This document shows positions 22,288-36,600 of a stretch of 64,000 bases of DNA, piece by piece. The notes below the pieces were generated by a model. It worked only from the letters and a program-made list of their open reading frames with translations. It did not search any database and had not been told where the DNA came from. A program made the translations under genes and the position numbers. Within the stretch, counting starts at the first letter, position 1. Each line of letters begins with the position of its first letter. The DNA comes from Paroedura picta (lineage: Eukaryota > Chordata > Lepidosauria > Squamata > Gekkonidae). The DNA is taken from contig NC_135373.1 of NCBI RefSeq assembly GCF_049243985.1, positions 98,203,213 through 98,267,212 of the forward strand, read 5' to 3'.

Positions 22288-22478
22288 ATGTTATTAAATG
22301 GTTAGTGTACCAGACTAGGACTGGGGAGACCGATCTTCGAAGCCCCAGCTCACTGGGTATTCTTGGGCCAACCACAGTCAGCCTAGCCTTCCATAGAGGA
22401 AATGTAGAGCAGGGAAAACCATATACACCACCTCCACTCTCAATTCCTTGGAGGAAGAATGGGATAAAAAGTGTAGCA
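22288..22478 (+). mobile_element. tRNA-derived SINE, third family
   Basis: The head TGGTTAGTGTACCAGACTAG resembles a tRNA 5' half. The body CCTTGGAGGAAGAATGGGAT..AAAAGTGT is typical of reptile tRNA SINE 3' regions. Confidence 0.6.
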
Positions 22479-22689
22479 TTATAATGTTAGTTCTGTGCTG
22501 TGGCTTTATGCTGTAGCTTCATTGTTAATTTTTGCTACTGTTAATTTTTTAAAATTTATTTTAAAAACAAAATCTTCAAAAACTGCCTTGAATATGTTTT
22601 AGCAGGCTATGAAATTGTTTTAAATACATTTTAAAAGTAGTTGCTCTCTTGTGGAGAACAGCTTCTTGTATAAGTCTTCTCACATTGAT

Positions 22690-22985
22690 TGAAAAGGGCT
22701 TACCTTGCCAGTTTGTAAACTGACACAGAATACACAATGGAGGTTTCTTTGTGACTCCCTGGCTCTATGGAATGTCCTACCTGCAGAGGCATTCCCCTGG
22801 CCAGATTAGATTAGGACATTATGGAAAGCGTTCTTTTATACTTTCTTTTTTAAGAATCTGTGTATTGACGTCAGACTTTTTCCTGTTGTTTACAACTGTG
22901 TATACCTTATGCAATTGTTAAGCTACCTTGGTTCCAACTAGAGATAGACTGGGAGTAATTTTTAAATAAATAACTATTGGGCAGA
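22690..22985 (+). repeat. L2-like LINE 3' end
   Basis: GACTCCCTGGCTCTATGGAA followed by TTAAGCTACCTTGGTTCC and ending GGGAGTAATTTTTAAATAAAT, as in L2 3' ends. Confidence 0.5.
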
Positions 22986-24377
22986 AGGGAATATTGAAGA
23001 TATATCTATGTGCTGACATCTGAAAATGATCAAAGGCTGCTTATTCTTCTGAAAGATGGGGCAAAACTGATCTATATTTATGGCACTTTGGGAGGCAGTG
23101 TGAAACCGTGATGACAGAGGAGGGTTAATATGGAACCCATACAGTGTAATGCTGACCTCTTGACCATTGGAAGTTCTACCCTCATCCTAAACCTTCAGCA
23201 GGGACCACCGACACACTGTAGTATCTCTTCTCCATAGCCATGAGGGCCAGGCACTTGTTCTTTGTTTTAAAAAATACATGCTGGAATTTTGAGGACCAGC
23301 ATGGAGCTGCCAGATTCCATTTTGGGATGTTAGCAACTGGCAGGTATCTGGATCAAGAGACCCAGGCCCTGAAAAATCTATAATGAGCACAGATCAGGGC
23401 AAGGAAGCCACCCAATGGAATCAAAAAAGAACATGCCCTTGCTAGTTATACTGGTCCTTCAAAGATTCTTTATGTTGATTTACACATTCTGGGGAATATT
23501 CCCAGCATAAGAGGACCTTTGCTTAGCAGAGAGTTCCCCTTCCATAGCCAAGGGATCAGCTGGAAGAAAGGCACAAGTGAGCCATGTTGCGCTTTTGCTG
23601 TTTTCAGTGAATGCAGCAATCCAAAGAGGATTGTTGTGATCATGAGTCTGTTAAAACATCTTGAATGCAAAATAACAAGAACGATCAATACAACGGAAGC
23701 ATAACAGCGATTTAGGAGTGGCTTTTATACCCATGTCAAAAAAATTATTTGCATCATGATTGAAAAGAGATTCGTTTTTGAAAAATGCTGTCCCCCATCA
23801 AGAACTGTACTACTTCTGAATTAATTCTCAATTCTACTTTTCTCTCTACAAATGTACCTCCTTCCAAAGGAAACGAAATAACCCAAAGCCTGTCCATCTT
23901 CCCTATTCTGACACCTTGATTCTCTGTGAATTTAACTTGGTAATAAGTCCCTCTCCTTGATTTTACTGGAACTTACTTCCAAATGTTAGTTTTTCCTGCT
24001 TCCACACCAAGAAGTAGGCCTATAGAACAAGCCACCCAACACAACTGCATAGCAGCCCAATCTCTTCCAGCCCTATGTAACTCACGTCCAAAGTATGGCT
24101 CTGTAGTTCCTGTAGTGCGTTCAACATCTTTACACCAGTCTCACTTTTCCCTTGTAGACATTCCAAGTGACCCCAGAGATCAAATCACTTCCTTTCAATA
24201 TTTCCCACAATCATGATGCCCAGTCGAAAATCTTGGAACATGTGACAACGGAAGACTAGTGTCTGCTGTGCAAAATACAAAATTCATATAATAAAAAACA
24301 GAACCAAATTGGGACATTTGGGGAAAGCTGGGGGCTGTGCTCCCGGTTCTTTCCTCATATGCACAACATAAAGGATA

Positions 24378-24383
24378 TTTATT
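24378..24383 (-). other. Candidate SEPTIN3 polyadenylation signal (AATAAA)
   Basis: AATAAA on the - strand about 100 nt after the SEPTIN3 stop. More distal sites exist, for example near 22205 and 20985, so the 3'UTR length is uncertain. Confidence 0.35.
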
Positions 24384-24484
24384 CCACATGCTTCAAAGAG
24401 AGGCCTGAATTCAAACCAAGGGTAAGGGTGGTATGGTGATTATAATTCAGAAACAGCAGAAGATAGCAAACCAGGATGGCTCAT

Positions 24485-24620
24485 TCACAGATTGCTTTCG
24501 TGATTTTCTTCTATCTCTACGGTCACTGGCGGAAGCCCCCCATTGTCATTCAGTCGTTTAGCCCTGTAGGTTTCGTAGTGGATGTTGTGTGTTACCTCCT
24601 TTAGGTCTTGAAGGTGGGTC
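24485..24620 (-). CDS. SEPTIN3: SEPTIN3 last coding exon
   Basis: The acceptor TTCTTCAG ends at 24621. It encodes [38 protein letters not shown] and NHESNL, with the stop TGA at 24487-24485. Confidence 0.95.
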
Positions 24621-27600
24621 CTGAAGAATATATGTGAAAAGAGAAAGAAGAAACTTCACTATGGAAGTCATGTCATGTTCAAGTAGATATTTGCATTAAA
24701 GGACAACTACTACCCAACAGTGGTAGTTGGCCATTTTACCGCATTTTCATTTATTCATATGTTTTTCTCTCAAGGTTGCAGGTTTCCCCTCTGTTTTGAA
24801 ATCCCAACAACTGGCATTCTGAAAAAGGAGGCTCCATTTAGGTAGCAGGGCATCCTCCATAAATGTAACCTTTTAAATTTACTTTTTATTGTCTGTGATC
24901 ATAACCATATCTTATGGCAGTGGGTTCCAGAAGTGTATGCCCCAAGCAAATTCGTGAAAACAGTAAATCAGATTCACTGATGCACAAACAGTGCAATCCT
25001 TAACAGAGTTATACCCCTTTAAACCCATTGACTTCAATTGATGTAGAAGGATGTAACTGTGTAGGAGAGCATTGTGAATTCTGGTGTTGCGAAGCAAGGA
25101 GAAAAAACTTTCCATCAACTTTCTCTGCACAATTCATATTTTAATCAACTTTTCATGCCCTCCCTTTGGCTGTCATTTTTACTAAAAATTAAACATTGCT
25201 GAATATTTTATCCTTTTCAGACCAGTATGGTGTGCAAACCACTTAATCATTTTAACTGCTATTTTAGAACATTTTCACAGCTCAATAATATCTTTTATGC
25301 TACACCAAATCTATATGCAGTATTTGTGCAACTGTACCATAGATAGATATAATAACAAAATTATGCAGGTTGCTTTATTTTTCATTTTTTCCTAATACTT
25401 GCCCTTTTCACTGTCACTGGACTAATAAACTGATCCCTGTAGTGCATATGTGTTACATTAACTTAGGAAGTTTGACCCTCACATGTAATTACATTAATCT
25501 TATCTACCAGTTTCCCCTGATTTTTACCAAGTTTGGAAAGTTGCATAACATTGTCTTCCTAAATACATTGGTGTTATTCAAAAATACACAAATAGCTATT
25601 TTGCTCATTCTTGATTCCAAATTATTAATATTAAATAGCATTAGTCCTAATATAGACTGTAGGGGGCTCGCAATTTATTTCATTCAATTGGGAGTACTTT
25701 CTAAAGGTGATATGCATTTAACTAAGCACAAAAAAAGTTCTTGTAATGATTTCTAGTCTTTTAATATCTGATATTTTAACCTATCATTCTATTCTTGATA
25801 TTCATTGTCCATAAAGATGTTGCCTTTGGTAAATAATTATGTTTCAAACAGACTGTCTTCTATAAGAAAGATCATCATTTGGATAAATGATTTCTGTACA
25901 ATATGCAAATGTATGCTCTCTGTTTGATTTACCTCTAAGGTAGATGGAAAAGCAAATGAAGGATATTCTACTCAGAAACCTACTGAAGTATATTCAATGA
26001 GGCTTACTCCCAGTAAAGTGTTCTTAGGATTAAACTGTAACTTCACTGGACCAATAATGCAATAGGTCACTTATAGAACCATTCTTCACAGAGTTATATC
26101 CTTCTGAATCTATTGTCTTAAGTTGACAGAAGGATGTAACTTTACTTAGGGCAGCAGTGTTATAATGTTAGATTGGAACACCTCTGATGTCAATTCTGTT
26201 TTAGATCTTATTATTATTGTTATTGTTGTTGTTATTATTATCATTATTTTATTAATATTATTTCGATTTATTTCCCGCCACTCCCAAATGGCTCGTGGCG
26301 GCTTACAGTGTCTTAAAACCCCATTAAGAGTCCCATTAAAAGACTTTAAAATGTCACAACATGGCGGCACAATAATAAGATCCCCTTCCTACCCCCCTTC
26401 CTTAAAAAGGCAGGGTAGAGGAGAAGGAGGTCAACGATGTTCAAGAAGAAGCCCAGGGGAGAGCAGTCGATGTACCCCAGCAGCCCCAGCCTCAACCATA
26501 GACCTGGCGGAAGAGCTCCGTCTTGCAGGCCCTGCAGAACGTTGAAAGGTCCCAAAGGGCCCACAGCTCTCCCGGGAGCTCATTCCACCAGGTGGGGGCC
26601 AGGACCGAAAAGGCCCTGGCCCTGGTCGAGGCTAGGCTTGCTTCCCTAGGGCCGGGAACGACCAGAAGATTCTCACTCGCAGAGCGCAGATTAATTTTTC
26701 TTCATCTCAGTAGGCAATATTCTTTACTTCAGAACAAACAGACTTACCTAATGACAAAATCACGAAGTAGGGCAAATTCACAGTGATTGAGATTTTCCAC
26801 TGTAAAGTAAGCAAAATATGTTAATCATGTTTGAATGTGGAATAAGACGTGAAAGAAATCCATCTAGCCCATCCCCTGTCTCAATCAGCATTGATGAAAG
26901 TAGGTATAATCTTTTTCTAGAACACCTATATAGTCGGATTGGTATTCTCTGATGGTTTTATTTTTTTCTTCAAAACTCCATTATATTTTGCTTATACTTC
27001 CTAGAAATTCTGATGTACTACCAAGCTCCTCAGCTGGCTGTCATGTGAAGGGACCAGAATATGCCGCCTATGTTCAGCAATATTTCATTACATTTATTGC
27101 ATGTGGAAATGCCCTTAAAAATCCCCTCCCCTCCGTTTTTACCTTCTTGTACTTTAGGCTGATATGGTGCTTAACCTCAACATTTAGTATAAATTGTCCT
27201 TTTTTCTAATATTCCTTAGAACATGTGAAAACTGTCAACATATTTTACATTTACTTTTGTGATTTGCCTTATACATTATTTTTAAAAACCTCAATACTCT
27301 CTTCTGTCTCTTTTCCAATTTGTATGCTGTTTCCAGAAGAAAACAGCATTCCAGTCAAGTTTTTGCCAGTGCAGAGTAGCTCTATCACTTATAACAAATC
27401 TTCTGATTATAACAGCAAATAGTATGGTCCTGCTTTGACAAAACATTAGTTCCTAGAATTTCCTGGAATTATTATTATTATTAATCTAATTTATATACTG
27501 TTCCTCCCCACAATGGGCTTGGGGTGGTTCACAGCAATAAAAGCACATTCACAATAAAATACAATAATTAAAATGCACATTCACAATAAAATACAATAAT

Positions 27601-30600
27601 TAAAATGCAGTAATAAGATACATTAAAATCAATCCTCCCTCCCAATCTCTCTATTCCCCCTGCCAGCTACCCAGACTGGGGATGGTATAAATAAAATAAA
27701 TAGATGGGGAGCCAAGGAGAAGGAGGGAGGCCAGTGTAATTTCAAACAGCCCTGGTCTCAACCATGGGCCTGGCAGAAGACTGCTCTTTTATAGGCCCTG
27801 TGGAACTTTGACAGCTCCATTAGTGCTCAGATCTCAGCTGGCAACTTGTTCCACCAGGTTGGAGCCAGGTATTGAATATAATTATTAAAATCTCCAAATC
27901 CTTTCAGAAGTAGTACAAGCTAACAAGTTACTGTATGCCTACTGTCAAATATATGAAGTTCATTCTTCCTTTTTGTGATGTGATATTTCTTCATATGGTT
28001 TTCCATATTTTGCCTGGTCCCTAATATATAAGTAATCCATTCCAATTTTGCACCATTAGCAACTCTGGTAAACACATTCCTTGCTTCATGGAAATCATTA
28101 ATGTTATCTCTTATCCCTCAATTAAAGGAGGGATAAGAAACAACAATGCCAATGGGACAAAGGCAACAGGAAAGTCTTCTTCCCAGGAACCTTCCTGGTA
28201 CCATTTTAACATTTGCTGCTGGTATCAATGCTTTTGCCATTTTGCTATCTGCCTCTTACTGGTATTTATAAGTGAGACTCAAAAATAAAACAGCCACCGT
28301 TTACCTTCAATGACTCCCCAGGGTGTTTTCCTGCCCAGGACCCTTTTCCCATTCACTTGATATTCCTTGTCACTGCCCACCACTGCAAATGGCATACTTT
28401 CCTGCTGAGATCAGATAAATAGAGTTTAAATTAAGCTTGATCTTCCGTGCAACAGGTATTCCCACCTGGAAAGCTTCTTTCTGTCCTGATCATCACCACT
28501 GTCTCTTACTATATATTTATTTGCAGACCATGCTACAATTGCTAGCCAAAATATACCCATGTTCTCTTTAGGTCTTTCATATTCCTTTATCTCACTGAAA
28601 TATTTTCATATTTTCTGTGCATTTTGTAGCTACCTGAAGGAACTCTCTTTGTTACATTAATACTTGCTTTATTTGGCCAGTTGCTTTCCAACTATGCACA
28701 AAATTCTCATATAAGGATTGAGAGACAAACCAAAAGTCATTTGAAGACATCAACTGTATTTAACACAGTGAGCTTGTTTACTTTACAGTTGTAATGTGGA
28801 CTAGTTCCAAATGAAGTTGACTTAATAATGTACAGCTGGCCAAGAGTGTCCATGCTGAAAACTTCTGTAAATCCATTGTAAAGTGGAATTCAGTTAAAGA
28901 TGTTTCAAGAGAAATGAATTTCCCTATGAGAATCTGTAAAATGCAAACGTGTGTAGACAGGAAGCCATATAAACTCTTGATTCAGCTACCAAAACATAAA
29001 GTCTAAATTTTCAGCTGAAGAACTGCTAAAAATAAATGCTTAGGAGCTGTATTCATAATAACTCATAACTTACTTCATATACAACTCTGTCCAGGTGAAG
29101 CAAAAAGTATGTACTTCATACTAATGCTTCCACTTTTTGCAGAATTGAACTCTCTTCAACAGTCAATCACAATCATGAGCATCCTACCCTAATTTTGTCA
29201 TTTTCTGTCTTATCCTCAAGGTCTTCATCAAACTCTTTCTGGGGATAAAATTCAATTCCATGGACTTCTAGTTCTTTGCGGACCTGGATAGGAAAAACAT
29301 TTCAAAATAAAAAGATACATGCAGAGAGAGTGTTCCTGTCACACAACACCAAAGTTTGTTTTTCCAGAAATAAGGAGACACTTACCCTCTGTTTGAACTC
29401 AATCTTCTCCTCCATAGTCATGGTGTCTGCTTTGGCAATAACTGGAATGATGTTTACTACTTTGCTCAAGTGCTTCATAAACTCTAGATCCAAGGGTCGC
29501 AAGCTATAGCCCAGGAGGAAGAATAAAGATAAAGGTAAAGGTGCAAGCACCGAGTCATGACTGACCCTTGGGGTGACGCCCTCTAGCATTTTCTTGGCTG
29601 ACTCAATACAGGGTGGTTTGCCATTCCCTTCCCCAGTCATTACCATTTTACCCCCCAGCAAGCTGGGTACTCATTTTACCAACCTCAGAAGGATGGAAGG
29701 CTGAGTCAACCTTGAGCTGGCTGCTGGGATTGAACTCCCAGCCTCGTGATCAGAGCTTCAGACAGCATGTCGGCTGCCTTACAAGCAATCAACTGGACCC
29801 CCACAATGGGAGGGAAAGAAATAAAGAAGTAATAGGGAGACTGTAAAATCAACTACCAGAGGGGATAAGAAAGCATGTAGGAATACTGGTTGCCATACTA
29901 CAATGTAGGAAAAGCACACAAGTGTTTGTTTTGCCAAGTGTACACTTGTTGGAAATCTATATCCTGTGGCAGGTTCCCACAAAGTGTACAGCTGGCATAG
30001 TAGTTTTTCTCTCATGACAAGCGACACGAGCTCACACAAATTCTTTCTTTTCTGAAACTCTGTACTCTAGGGCTGCCAGGCTGCAGCTAGCAACTACTGG
30101 GAGGAATTGGGGGCATTTCACTGCTGAAGCACCGGCAGGAGGGAATGGGGGTGGGAAAACAGCTTCGTGTAGTGGTTAAGAGTGGCAGCCTCTAATCTGT
30201 AGAACCATGTTTGATTCCCCACTCCTCTACATGTAGCCAGCAGGGTGACCCTGGGTCGCTCGGTTCTCTCAGAGCTCTATCAGCCTCACAGGGTGTCTGT
30301 TGTGGGGAGAGGAAGATAAGGTGATTGTAAGCAGCTGTGAGACTCCTTCAAGTAGTAAAAAGCAAGCACAAACCAACAGCTCCTCTTGTCATCACATGTT
30401 GGCATCATGCTGGCAAGCTGATATCATTTTCTGTAACAACCAGAAGTGATGTCATTAAATACTGTAGAATTTACAAAAACTATGGTTTTACCATAGAGGT
30501 TTGGTAAATTCTGCAGCGTCTACAATGATACTCCTAGTTTTTACTGGAAGGGGTGTCAGTGACTCAGCATGATGGCAACATGTATTCCACCACCACCACC

Positions 30601-33600
30601 ACCACCCTTTTCCTCCTACCAGTATCTCAACAGCAGGATGCCTGGAGGTCTCTCACTATAATAGGTGGACAGGCATCCCTGGTATGTACCCATATATGAA
30701 GAACATTATGTGTAAAATAGCCTGAACAATATGCCACTATAGCAACTTCCTTCCATGAATGAAAGTGGGAAGGAATGAGCAGGCACTAACCACTATCAAA
30801 ATAACACAGAACTCTAGAACACAAGTTTAACTCATATTTATCCCTAAGCTTAGAAGGTTTCTGGATGGGCGTGCAATTTATTATGCTTCTTGTACTCATA
30901 CTGGGTCATTTTTGCACTTTGTTCTGAGGCAGGCTTTGCTACCTGTACTAGTGCTTAGGTCCCCTGGTCTGCCATGCAACTTACTGGGTGATTTATGTGC
31001 ACTGCACATGGCTACCAAGCGGCTGGTGAGCATCATGCATCTATGATTCTTTTCTCAACTAGCTCAGCAGTGCTGCCCCCATCAGACTATCATACTCTAG
31101 GTCTACGGAGAGATACATACGAGTGACCTGTGGGAGAGATAAAGTAGATGCAACAGTGGACTCTTGTGTCCGGGATTCGTTTCTTTCTTGCAATATTCAC
31201 TTCCTCCTTCAGAAATTTCTCATATTGCTCATTGATGTATTTCTCAATGGGCTCCCAGCTAAGAGACCAAGGAAGGAAGAAAGAGAGGAGAAAAAGAAGC
31301 AGATAAAATCTAGGAGATTCTGCAGGGGACAGTTGTGCTGGTACTGGTGTGTTAGGGCTGCCAACCTCCAGATAGGGCCTGGAGATCCTCCAGAATTACA
31401 ACTGACCTCCAGGCAGCGTAGATCAGATTCCCAGGGGGAAAGGGCTGCTTTGGTGGGTGGACTCTGTGGCATTATACACTGCTGAGGCCCCTTCTCAAAC
31501 TACGGCCTCCTGAAGCTCTTCTTCACAAATCTCCAGGAATTTTTCAACCTGGAACTGGCAACCCTAGCAACACGGTATGTCACTCCCAACACAAAAGCAG
31601 AAGTGAGGCCATCATGCCATGCCAACACACTTAAGATTGTGCCCAATGTTCCATGACATTTCCTCCAGTTGTGAGGAATAATCCCAGAAAGTCCCCCACT
31701 ATATTCCCCCTGCACCAATTTGAGTAGTGAGGAAACAGATTAAGGAATTGTTAAAAGACCACTCTTTATTCTGTTCTACTGGATACCACAGATGCTTTAA
31801 TATGTTCTGTCCTAGTGGATACTGTTAATCACTTCACCGCTCATGGAGATTCACATTCGCAGTTACCATCAGCTCAATAAGCTTTATTTACATCCATCCC
31901 TGGCATGAGGCCTGCACCTCAGGGAGGCTGGCAGCTTTCCTGTTTCTTTAGCAGCAGCTATTTCAAGGTGGAAGCCATCTGCCGACCACAGTCCCCACAA
32001 AGCAAGCTCCTTGCCCACTTTCCTGAAACCCACAATGAGTGCTACAGGAATGTCAACCTCTAGCTAATGGCTGAAGATTTCTTGAGATTACATCTGATAT
32101 CCACAGCTCCAGTGGGGGAAAAATGGCCATTTTGGAAGCTTGCCTCTATGGCATTATACTGTGTTAAAGTCCCTGTCCTCCCCAAACCCTATCCCCAGGT
32201 TTCACTGCCCAAATATCCAGGTATTTTCCAATTGGAGCTGGCAATCCTACTGAAGGACTGTGTTCAGAAGTAGAGTTGCCAACTCTGGGTTTGGAAATCC
32301 CTGGGAATTTGGGGGTGGGACTGGGGAGGGTAGAATTTGAGGAGGAGAGGAACCTCAGCTGGATATAATGCCATACAGTCCATCCTCCAAAGCAGCCATT
32401 TTCTCCAGGGGTTCTCTGTATTTTGGAAATGAGCTGTAATTCTGGGAGATCTGCAGATCTCACCTGGAGGTTTGCAACTCTAAAGATAAAAACCGTAGGT
32501 GTCATGATTGCCAGCATCCAATTGGGGCCTGGAGATTTTCCAGAATTACAGAGATCAGTTACCCTGGAGAAAACGGCTAATTTGGAGGTTGGATTCAGAG
32601 ACCTTCTCTTCCCTAAACACCATCCTCCCAAGGTTCCTCCCCCAAATCATCCCAGTTGCTAAACCCAAATATTTTATATGAAGATGAGTTTATTAATTGC
32701 ATTTATTACCACCCAGTCATAGTACAAAATAAAGTAGTTGAACTGTTTCTGACATGACCTGAGTTTGACATAATCTACATTTTAGGTTGAGCCAGTGAAT
32801 GCCCAGTGCTTAATAAGAATCCAGGAACTGTAAGACAAATAGATGACAGATTGACTATAAGTGTACAAGTAGGGTATTTGAAAGGACTTGGAAGGCATCT
32901 CTTAAAGCTACAAGCATTGTTGTAGGAAGGAGTTAATCCCCTGATTTTTTTTAATACCTGGGACTTCCTTAAATTTGTAAAAAAATTCATCCTTTCTGTC
33001 CCTAGCTCCATTTTGCAGGTCTATTGATCCTTTTTGCCCCGTTTGGTTGTATAATTGGTTGAATGGTTGTATAATTTGGAAAATTGACTCATGTTTTTGT
33101 GATGTTGAGGGATATATGTGACAAATATCTAATATTTGCAAGGTAGGTAATAACTGCCTCACTGAGGGAGGTGTAAACATGGCTGCTTTGAATGAAACAG
33201 TTGTGAGACCCTCTTGAAGGATTCCTTGACCTGAATAATCTAAATCATAACCAACCAGGGTCTAATATTCCATTACTGTTAAAGGGGGCCCTGCAGGGAT
33301 TCATCTTATTCCCCATGCTATTTAACATTTATATGAAAAATAGATCATTGAGAGATTTGGACTGAGGTATCACCAAGAGCAGATGATACCCATTTCTACT
33401 TCTCTTTGAGTCAGGTGGATCTGTGGAAATCCTTAAGATTGGACTTCCACTAAACCAAAACTCAGTCCAAATAAGATTAAGGTATACTTGGTCAGTGAAG
33501 AAGCCTACCAAAGATTAAGAATGCCTGGAGAGGATTGTTCTGCCCCTGACTGAGCATGTTCATTGTTTGAGGAGATTTCTAGATCCTGGAACCCTGAGGT

Positions 33601-36600
33601 TGGAGGCTGAACAGGAGTGTCCTCCTAAATACATGTGTGTCTGAAACATATGTAGTCCTCTTGCCTACCACCTCTTGGCATAGTCACCCAGCTCACTGCC
33701 CCTGTGATTCATACTCAAGGTTGCTGTGATCCACTAGAAGATTTCACCTATGGGAACTTCTGGGCTACAGGAACCTTTACTGTTGTTGTTGCTAGGTGCG
33801 AAGTCGTGTCTGACCCATCGCGACCCCATGGACAATGATCCTCCAGGCCTTCCTGTCCTCTACCACTCCCCGGAGTCCGTTTAAGCTCACACCAACTGAT
33901 TCAGTGACTCCATCCAGCCACCTCATTCTCTGTTGTCCCCTTCTTCTTTTGCCCTCGATCACTCCCAGCATTAGGCTCTTCTCCAGGGAGTCCTTCCTTC
34001 TCACGAGGTGGGCAAAGTATTTAAGTTTCATTTTCAGGATCTAGCCTTCTAAAGAGCTGTCAGGGCTGATCTCTTCTAGGACTGACCAGTTTGTTAGCCT
34101 TGCAGCCCAAGGGACTCAAAAGAGTCTTCTCCAGCACCAAAGTTCAAAAGCCTCAATTCTTTGATGCTCGGCCTTCCTTATGGTCCAACTTTCGCAGCCA
34201 TACATTGCAACTGGGAATACCGTAGCCTTGACTAAACGCGCTTTTGTTGGCAGGGTGATGTCTTTGCTTTTTAGGATGCTGTCTAGATTTGCCATAGCTT
34301 TCCTGCCCAGGAGCAAGCGTCTTTTAATTTCTTTGCTGTAGTCCCCATCTGCACATGCGGTCAAAATGGCATTTTTATATATCATTTTAACCCTCATGCA
34401 CTGAATATCCTTGATCAGCTCTCAAGTTAACTGTTCATTAATGCCATACTAATATCAACCTTGTAGTGCTAAATAACTGGACTTATGGGGCATATCATGT
34501 CTTTTACCATCCTTTGAGAGAGGACCCTTAGCGTAAGACAATTCTGATTCCTGGCTATATTAAGCACATGCAGTTCTGGCCATTGTGCTGATCATTCAGG
34601 AGATTTGGGGGGGGGGCAGGTGGAACAGAGAATCAGCGAAAGAAACAAAACACTCACCAGTTTTCATTGTTGATTTGGTCACCAAATCCAGGGGTATCAA
34701 TAACTGTCAATTTCATTTTGACACCACCTTCTTCAATCACTAGGGGAGAAATGTTGCCATTATCAAAGACTCTTTTGTATGAAGCCCTTTCCCATCATTA
34801 AGCAGAAAAGGAAAACTCCCCTCCCGAATTAGAAGTCCCTGTGGCTCTTCTAGAAATAGTTATTCTTGTCCAGGGCAGAAATCACTTGTGTTTTATGAAT
34901 ATTGGAATGTAAGTATAAATCAAGCTTCCTGCATGACTATCAATTAAAAAAAAAAACTTATACAAGCATATTTAACACTCTGTTTTTTCATGTGTATATC
35001 ATCTGCAGAGAGATGGTCAGAAAACACTTTCATGACAAATGTAAATTTGGCCTAAGACTTTATAGAATGGTCAATGTTGGATCCTTCACAAATGTTTAGG
35101 AGCATGAAACAATTTCCATCTTATTATGTCCTATAGATTCATGGCACTTCATCATCACTATATAAGTGAGTCTTCGGTTTTTAGGAAATATGTTATGTAC
35201 CTGGGGGGGGGGCCGAGAAGGAGCAAATAATCTATAGGGAAAGGCCAAGGCGCAGGGCAGGGCCGAGCTCTAATGTGGCAAGTAGTGTGATCTTGGTTGA
35301 GGGGGGGGGAGAATTAGGTGCTGTGACCATCTTCCCTTCCCTATTCTGAGGCTTCGGGAGATCTGCCAGCAAGACAGCTGGGTGAATGAGTGCAGCTGGA
35401 GAGGGAGGAACCTCACAAAGCAGTCCACCACAGACTGCTATTTGAAGGCATGGTATGCAGTGCTCTTTCATGCAGTTCCTGTTACCTCCTTGCTGTGAGA
35501 GTCACACTGTGCAGATCTCACTGTTACTCATGGACCCTGGAGGGAGTGGTTTAAGAGCCTAATTTTATGCCCATAGGCATTGGTACAGTATTTGAGGACC
35601 TAGAAGGAAATTCAAACAACATGGATTGAGAATTACTGTCTTAAAACCTACCATGTCCAATTGCCTTGATTTCAACTGTTTTGGGGATCTTCTCTTCACG
35701 GCTCCAACCTGAAGATTTGCGGCTCACTTGAGATTTGAACAGAGTGTTCACGAGTGTTGATTTTCCCAGTCCACTTTGGCCTGGAAGGAGAAATGTATAG
35801 AATTGGCCACATCCTTTCTGTGGTGAGTCAGGAGAATCATTTATATCCTGATGGCTGGAAAGACATAAGGCACTGAGCTCATCAGGATTATGATTTTCTT
35901 TATTCCTCCCCCAACAATACACAGCTAGGTGTGCAAGCAAGGTCTGGAGAGATGCAGGGACATTTGTTTCCAGAGACACCCTTGTGAAGTATTCCCAATA
36001 ATCCAAAACAATCAAGGACTTGTGTGACCTTGCTTTTCTTCTTAAAGACGATAAACCTTGGGCAAGTTTTCCCTGAGATGGTAAACCAATAACTGGACTG
36101 AACTGCTTCAGACTGCAGGTGGGAGTATGTGTCTAAACATTCCTGCACACACAGACACAAAACATATGTTCCCTATATACAAAAACACAATCCTAGCAGG
36201 GCAATGGTGAAGGTAGAACATTTCTTCCTGTCTTTCTTCTTTTCTGTGTGGAAAGGCTTTATCTATAGACTGATGCAGCCCAGACAGTTCCAACATCTCT
36301 GTGAGAACTAGCCCTATGAGTTGCACACAAGCACTAAAGCCTGGAACAGAAATCTTGACATTAATCCAGTTTCAACTCTGTATCCAGTCCTGGCATCCTG
36401 ACCTTATTTTTCCCCACACACATATGACACCCAAAATGGCACTGTTGTCAGACTCTGGTTTTATAGCTGAACCTTGCTGCACAAGTCCCTTGGCCCTGAC
36501 TCCTTCCTACCTACAACCATAATGTTGAAGTCAAATCCAGTTTTCATAGTCTTCTTGCGCATTTGCTCTATGATGGTATCAATCCCAATGTAGCCCAGCA

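Noticed and set aside
33792-34397. Two - strand frames as host genes
   Set aside because: They are BovB reverse transcriptase C-terminal pieces.
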